Assembly (NCBI GenBank): GCA_002309655.1
Contig: DBXM01000047.1
Span: 32,415-48,457, forward strand
Reading direction: 5' to 3'
DNA from: Mageeibacillus sp. UBA1212
GTDB taxonomy: Bacteria; Bacillota; Clostridia; UBA1212
Length of the DNA stretch: 16,043 nucleotides
This document shows positions 12,860 through 16,043 of this stretch, one piece after another; position 1 is the stretch's first letter; each line of letters begins with the position of its first letter. The position numbers and the translations under genes were made by a program. A model generated the notes under the pieces. That model ran no database searches. It saw only the letters and a list, made by a program, of their open reading frames with translations, and had not been told where the DNA came from.

Positions 12860-13296
12860 CAATAACCGGGCCGGCCGAGCTGTGAAAAATGCAGCCGTTC
12901 CAGAAGTCCGGAAGGACTAATCGCGGGAACGCGGCTGTTCTTAAAAGCCTTGAGATTCCTCGTTACGATAAAATCCGCCTTGATTCTCGAAGCGCAGGCG
13001 CTCTGAATGGAATCCTCATAATCGTCAATGTCCGTTTTGGCGGCATTTGTCAGGTCGGATTCCCTGAGCTCCGAAACAGTGAGAATGCCGGTAAGCGTTT
13101 CGATTAGCTGCCGGATCTTGTTGCGGGCAAGCTCCTTGCGCATGACGTAAACGATGTTGGGAACAGTCAGCGCTGAAACGTAACCGTCGACCTGATCGAG
13201 TTCACAGTATTTGAAGAGCAGGGAGGCGTCGTTCACGAAGGGCTCTCTTGCGTAAAGAACGTCAAGGATGACGTTGGTGTCAACCAGCACCTTCAT
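12859..13296 (-). CDS. PIN-domain toxin (VapC-like ribonuclease)
   Basis: The 145-residue protein is a PIN-domain nuclease of the PIN_3 type. These are Mg2+-dependent ribonucleases that act as toxins until bound by an antitoxin. The acidic residues are in the usual places: D6 in LVDTNVILD, D91/D92/E94/D95 in the DDYEDSIQ stretch, and D108 before IVTRN (110-114). The motif usually continuing as TRN-KDF reads TRNLKAF here, so one common acidic position is Ala; activity may still be intact because the core acids are present. ATG 13296 lies inside the end of the antitoxin gene (17-base overlap), with AAGGA 9 bases upstream. The length matches the family. The tail HFSQLGRPGY is not part of the typical fold. 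Confidence 0.85.
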   Translation of the reverse strand: MKVLVDTNVILDVLYAREPFVNDASLLFKYCELDQVDGYVSALTVPNIVYVMRKELARNKIRQLIETLTGILTVSELRESDLTNAAKTDIDDYEDSIQSACASRIKADFIVTRNLKAFKNSRVPAISPSGLLERLHFSQLGRPGY

Positions 13297-13519
13297 ATTT
13301 TTCCATCCTTTCCGACCTGATCGATTCCCTGTCCAGACCGGTGTTGTTTTTCAGAACGCCGACGAGGCTGTCCGTGAGGAATGAAACCGTGCGGTCTCTT
13401 GAGATGAGTCTTGCGACTTCGGTGCCGTTCTTCAGGATAACGACTTCCTGCCCTTCGATAGCCATTTTCAGGAATTTGCCGAAGTTGTTTTGAACTTCGG
13501 TTGCTGTTGCGGTTGTCAT
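13280..13519 (-). CDS. Phd/YefM-family antitoxin
   Basis: The 79-residue protein has the Phd/YefM DNA-binding N-terminus (TATEVQNNFGKFLKMA, then EVVILKNGTEVARLIS, 25-40). A charged C-terminal tail (about 45-79) would wrap the PIN toxin. It precedes and overlaps the toxin gene, the classic order for this type II system. Antitoxins of this class usually repress their own promoter together with the toxin, and two palindromes in the promoter fit this. ATG 13519 has GGAGG 10 bases upstream, a rather long spacing. The pair sits between ldhA and the zapA operon with its own promoter and terminator, so it looks like an independent, probably acquired, module. Confidence 0.88.
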   Translation of the reverse strand: MTTATATEVQNNFGKFLKMAIEGQEVVILKNGTEVARLISRDRTVSFLTDSLVGVLKNNTGLDRESIRSERMEKYEGAG

Positions 13520-13546
13520 GACCGGTACACCTCCTTTTCAAGAGGT

Positions 13547-13575
13547 ATTCTACCGCAAATTAGCGAATTTGACAA
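13547..13575 (-). promoter_or_regulatory. Promoter of the toxin-antitoxin operon
   Basis: The minus strand has -35 TTGTCA (13575-13570), a 17-base spacer and -10 TAGAAT (13552-13547). Unlike most promoters in the window it lacks an extended TGn. Its spacer contains the operator-like palindrome. Confidence 0.78.
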
Positions 13576-13593
13576 CGGGAAATATTAGCTAAT
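13557..13593. promoter_or_regulatory. Two operator-like palindromes for the antitoxin
   Basis: AAATTAGCGAATTT (13557-13570) is a palindrome with one asymmetric centre pair and lies between -35 and -10. ATTAGCTAAT (13584-13593) is a perfect palindrome just upstream of -35. Their centres are 25 bp apart, and they share ATTAGC-AAT. The position suits autorepression by the Phd-type antitoxin. Confidence 0.6.
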
Positions 13594-13616
13594 TTTGGAA
13601 AATCACGGCCGTTGTT

Positions 13617-14654
13617 TCAGAAACACTTTTCCTTCCGGCTCTTTTTGCACTTCTCGATGCTGCCGCAGCGGTAGCAGAGCTCGTTGTCGCAGGCGCCGTC
13701 GTTTTCGAAGCAGGAAAGAATGTTGTTCACTGTCGTTTCCGCGATGTTTCCGAGCGCCTCTTCCGTCAGGAACGCCTGGTGAGACGTCACGATCACGTTG
13801 GGCATCGAAATCAGCCGCGAGAGCAGTTCGTCGTCGAGAATATGGCCTGAACGGTCCTCGAAGAACACGTCGGCTTCCTCCTCGTAGACGTCCAGACACG
13901 CCGCCCCGATTTTTCTCGCTTTGATTCCGTCGAGCAGCGCTTCGGCGTCAATGAGCGCGCCGCGCGAAGTGTTGACAATGACGACGCCCTTTTTCATTTT
14001 CGAAATTGCTTCTGCGCCGATCATGTGCCGGGTGCTGCCGGTCAGCGGACAATGTAGCGAAATGATGTCGCTGCGGGAATACAGTTCGTCCGGTTCGACA
14101 TACTCGATCCCGCTGTCGGGAACGGGGAAGGGGTCGTAAGCGATTACATTCATTCCGAAACCCCTGCAGATGTCGATGAAAATGCGCCCGATCTTGCCGG
14201 TTCCGATAACGCCGGCGGTCTTGCCGTGAAAGTCGAAACCGGTAAGGCCGTTCAACGAAAAGTTAAACTCCCGCGTGCGGTTGTACGCCTTGTGAATGCG
14301 GCGGACCGAAGTGAGCAGCAGCGCCATCGCGTGTTCGGCAACCGCATACGGAGAGTACGCGGGAACGTGAACGACGTGAATTTTACCGAACGCGTGCTGC
14401 ACGTCAACGTTGTTGTATCCCGCCGAACGCAAGGCAATCAACCTGACGCCGAGCGCGTAAAGGCGGTCAATGACGGCGGCGTTTACCGTATCGTTGACAA
14501 ACACACAGACTGCGTCGCACCCGCGCGCAAGCTCGGCGGTATCCTCGCACAGCTTTGCCTCCAGGTATTTGAACTGAACGCCGCGCGTTGTTCCGAAGCG
14601 CTCGAACGACTGTCTGTCGTAAGGCTTTGTGTCATAAAAAGCGACTTTAATCAT
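13617..14654 (-). CDS. ldhA: D-2-hydroxyacid dehydrogenase, D-lactate dehydrogenase type
   Basis: The enzyme reduces pyruvate to D-lactate with NADH in the cytoplasm, regenerating NAD+ in fermentation. The 345-residue protein shows the family elements: RSAGYNNVD (76-84) for substrate contact, the Rossmann GTGKIG (151-156), and a catalytic Arg231 (NTSRGALID), Glu260 (DVYEEEADVF) and His292 (TSHQAFLTEEAL). These lie four residues before the equivalent R235, E264 and H296 of the Lactobacillus enzyme. Odd: the C-terminus has six cysteines (315, 322, 327, 330, 336, 344), including C-x4-C-x2-C-x5-C, in place of the usual short tail. ATG 14654 is preferred because GGAGG lies 7 bases upstream. A terminator-like hairpin precedes the binding site. 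No clear promoter or downstream terminator was found. Other D-hydroxyacid substrates cannot be excluded. Confidence 0.88.
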   Translation of the reverse strand: MIKVAFYDTKPYDRQSFERFGTTRGVQFKYLEAKLCEDTAELARGCDAVCVFVNDTVNAAVIDRLYALGVRLIALRSAGYNNVDVQHAFGKIHVVHVPAYSPYAVAEHAMALLLTSVRRIHKAYNRTREFNFSLNGLTGFDFHGKTAGVIGTGKIGRIFIDICRGFGMNVIAYDPFPVPDSGIEYVEPDELYSRSDIISLHCPLTGSTRHMIGAEAISKMKKGVVIVNTSRGALIDAEALLDGIKARKIGAACLDVYEEEADVFFEDRSGHILDDELLSRLISMPNVIVTSHQAFLTEEALGNIAETTVNNILSCFENDGACDNELCYRCGSIEKCKKSRKEKCF

Positions 14655-14668
14655 TGTAATACCTCCGG

Positions 14669-14688
14669 AAAATCCCTGTTTGCAGGGA
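14669..14688 (-). promoter_or_regulatory. Terminator-like hairpin directly before the ldhA ribosome binding site
   Basis: The minus strand has TCCCTG, the loop CAAA, CAGGGA and then TTTT (14672-14669), with GGAGG immediately following. It could terminate transcription from upstream or act as an attenuator for ldhA. The 6-bp stem is modest. Confidence 0.5.
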
Positions 14689-14709
14689 AAAATCAACAAA
14701 ACGGGCGGA

Positions 14710-14907
14710 TCAGCCGACGTTGACCCGCGTTACCGGACGGGCGCCGGCGTCTTTCCATGTGACGAAACCGCCGGCGTTGTCGACAGAACCGTCTCTGTCA
14801 GCGTACATGACAACTACCGGTCCGGCACCGGGCGTGCGCAGGAACCGGCAGCAGGTCGCTTTTCCGTCTTTTTCATGGTTTTGAGAGTCCGTCCGTGCTT
14901 TATGTTT
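14710..14907 (-). pseudogene. Coding-like fragment 1, no start codon, possible gene remnant
   Basis: A minus-strand frame of 65 sense codons ends at TGA 14712-14710 and is opened only by an upstream TGA (14910-14908). There is no in-frame start with a ribosome binding site. The codons are strongly GC-ended like the neighbouring genes. The peptide looks protein-like (GPVVVMYADRDGSVDN, then GGFVTWKDAGARPVTRVNVG), but I do not recognise it. It may be the broken C-terminal part of a lost gene. Confidence 0.35.
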
Positions 14908-14924
14908 TCAACAGATTTGTTTGT

Positions 14925-15020
14925 TTAGTCCGTTATCACGCTTTCCGGCTTCGCGCCGTAGGGGAAGTCGAAGAATTCTTTGAGAGACGCGATGCAAAGT
15001 GCGGCAACACGCAAAAACAG
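14925..15020 (-). pseudogene. Coding-like fragment 2, possible gene remnant
   Basis: A minus-strand frame of 31 codons ends at TAA 14927-14925. The peptide (ASLKEFFDFPYGAKPESV near its end) looks like a natural protein C-terminus, but there is no start codon with a binding site, and a TAG closes it upstream. It is separated from fragment 1 by stop codons. Together with fragment 1 it fills the 396-base gap between ldhA and the PHP gene. Confidence 0.3.
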
Positions 15021-15050
15021 CTATTAAATCGGCGCTTCCCCAAAGCAGTC

Positions 15051-15845
15051 TTATTTTCCGAGCAGCAGCGGAATCTTGTCGTCCTCTTTTAAATCGAGCA
15101 GGTCGATTGCCGCGTTGAAGACCTTCATCGCGCTCTGCAGTTCCTTTGGGTGGTGGGCGTCGCGGCCGAGGTAGAACTTGCAGCCTTCCTCCTTCGCGAT
15201 CCGGTAGGGGTGCAGCACCGTTTCGGCGCCGGCGGGAGTCATGTTAAAGACCGAGAAGTTGAGCTCGATGCCGAGGCCGGCCTTCGCGGACCGCTCGAAA
15301 AGTCTGTGGTACTCGTCGTCGGGAATCGCCTCCAGCACTTCGAGGTAGCGGTTGCGCCAGATCAGCGGGCAGGTCAGGTGGGCGACGCCGGTCTTTTCGA
15401 AGGGAAGGTCCGAGTCGAGAAGCGCGTCAAACCGCCGGACCCAGAGTGCGGCCCGTTCGCGGGCGTCTTCGTCCCCGTTCAGCGTGAACCCTTCCATATG
15501 CAGGTGGGTGGTGGGCACGATGATGAAATCCAGCGCCTCCGCCGTTTTCCGGGAAATGCCTATCACCAGATTTTTGTCCATTTCCGTCTCGCAGCCGAAC
15601 AGGAACTTCACGTTTTCCGACTGAGGAAGCGGCAGCACCTCCCGGGTCCGTTCGTAGGACTGGGCCGCGTACCACTCCGAAGCGCCGGGAACAGCCGGAT
15701 CCCACATGTGGTCGGTCATGCAGAGCGTCTTGAGGCCGTTCTCCTCGCCGTACGCGAGAATGGCCGCAGGATTCTGCGCGGGATCGCCGGAGCACAGCGA
15801 AAGATAGGAATGAATGTGAAGATCGTGGTCGGGAACAAAACGCAT
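15051..15845 (-). CDS. PHP-domain phosphoesterase
   Basis: The 264-residue protein carries the full set of PHP metal-binding motifs: D8-LHIHS (H10, H12), T44-D45-H46, E86-T-E88, H114-L-H116, H156, E194 and G227-RDAHHP (D229, H231). These bind two or three metal ions that hydrolyse phosphate esters. Length and motif order resemble histidinol-phosphatase-like PHP proteins of Firmicutes (HisK type), but no his gene is nearby, so the substrate is open; a nucleotide or sugar phosphate is equally possible. ATG 15845 has AAGGAGG 7 bases upstream. The protein has no signal or membrane segment and is probably cytoplasmic. The gene stands alone with its own extended -10 promoter. Confidence 0.85.
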   Translation of the reverse strand: MRFVPDHDLHIHSYLSLCSGDPAQNPAAILAYGEENGLKTLCMTDHMWDPAVPGASEWYAAQSYERTREVLPLPQSENVKFLFGCETEMDKNLVIGISRKTAEALDFIIVPTTHLHMEGFTLNGDEDARERAALWVRRFDALLDSDLPFEKTGVAHLTCPLIWRNRYLEVLEAIPDDEYHRLFERSAKAGLGIELNFSVFNMTPAGAETVLHPYRIAKEEGCKFYLGRDAHHPKELQSAMKVFNAAIDLLDLKEDDKIPLLLGK

Positions 15846-15896
15846 GGCTTTTCCTCCTTATAAGCGCGCGGAGCGGAGCGCGTTACTGCCGGTTGA

Positions 15897-15925
15897 ATTG
15901 TAGCACAAAGGAGGCGGCAAAGGAA
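15897..15925 (-). promoter_or_regulatory. Extended -10 promoter of the PHP-domain gene
   Basis: The minus strand has -10 TACAAT (15902-15897) preceded by TGC. The hexamer 17 bases upstream (TTCCTT) matches the -35 consensus poorly, so the extended -10 probably carries recognition. A GC-rich hairpin (CGCGC with GCGCG, about 15864-15882) lies in the leader. Confidence 0.6.
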
Positions 15926-15986
15926 GCGGAAAAGAGCGGACCCGCATGCGTCTCCGCTTGGTCTCCGCAAACCACTTCCTCACTTC

Positions 15987-16014
15987 AAAACGCCGCAGCT
16001 TTACATTGGCGGCG
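15987..16014 (-). terminator. Terminator of the gene at the right edge
   Basis: The minus strand has CGCCGC (16014-16009), a 12-base loop and GCGGCG (15996-15991), followed by TTTT. The 5' arm lies in the last codons of the partial gene at the right edge, which supports that gene being real. Confidence 0.65.
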
Positions 16015-16042
16015 CGAGCGATTCCGCGAAGCGGTCAAGTGA
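16001..16042 (-). CDS. Partial gene, C-terminal end only
   Basis: The last 13 codons before TAA (16003-16001) read SLDRFAESLAPPM with GC-ended codons typical of the neighbours. A terminator overlaps the stop. The rest of the gene lies outside the window and the family cannot be named from this tail. The other two frames of this strand are interrupted or low in coding character. Confidence 0.5.
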   Translation of the reverse strand, partial: SLDRFAESLAPPM

Positions 16043-16043
16043 G

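Noticed and set aside
14655..14699. Upstream ATG 14699 for ldhA
   Set aside because: The added residues cover the hairpin and the GGAGG site; ATG 14654 gives the normal enzyme start MIKVAFYDTKPYD.
15929..15958. Second terminator upstream of the PHP gene promoter (AGCGGA/TCCGCT)
   Set aside because: A 6-bp stem with a 12-base loop and a T-run of four; the hairpin at 15987-16014 explains termination of the edge gene better.

Overview
The window looks like the chromosome of a GC-rich member of the Clostridia, probably a gut or rumen anaerobe. This is inference. It rests on strong AGGAGG ribosome binding sites, sigma-A type promoters with an extended -10, a zapA - U32 hydroxylase gene pair, a D-lactate dehydrogenase, and secreted proteins with Thr/Pro/Glu linkers and a C-terminal hydrophobic anchor. 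Every gene I accept lies on the minus strand, so the window is best read from right to left. I saw no rRNA, tRNA, CRISPR array, transposase or phage gene.

Right part (16043 to 12297): the end of an unidentified gene with a terminator over its stop codon; a PHP-family phosphoesterase; a stretch of about 400 bases with coding-like but disrupted reading frames; a D-lactate dehydrogenase (ldhA type) with an unusual six-cysteine C-terminus; a complete Phd/PIN toxin-antitoxin operon with its own promoter, two operator-like palindromes and a terminator; then the promoter of the zapA operon.

Middle (12734 to 7432): zapA, a U32-family protein of the RlhA/TrhP type and a small protein matching the C-terminal part that is usually fused to the U32 protein. 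Next comes a 695-residue protein with a TerD-like domain. It is preceded by a 215-nt leader that carries a promoter, a short Ser-rich reading frame, a terminator and a competing upstream pairing partner, which together look like a transcription attenuator. A small Lys/Glu-rich frame of uncertain status follows the gene.

Left part (7374 to 1): four single-gene units for envelope proteins, each with its own promoter and most with a terminator. Three are secreted: two are tandem paralogues built from two copies of one domain, and the third is a different two-module protein. All three end in a Gly-Cys-Gly motif, a hydrophobic stretch and a basic tail, which may be an uncharacterised sorting tag. 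The fourth is a zinc-ribbon, single-helix, propeller-like membrane protein.

The non-coding DNA on both sides of that last gene is filled with a degenerate 11-bp repeat (consensus near GAAACCCACCG). It keeps a one- or two-helical-turn register, and its orientation inverts within the 2.07-2.54 kb gap. This array, the shared C-terminal tag and the attenuator leader are the three things I consider most worth following up.
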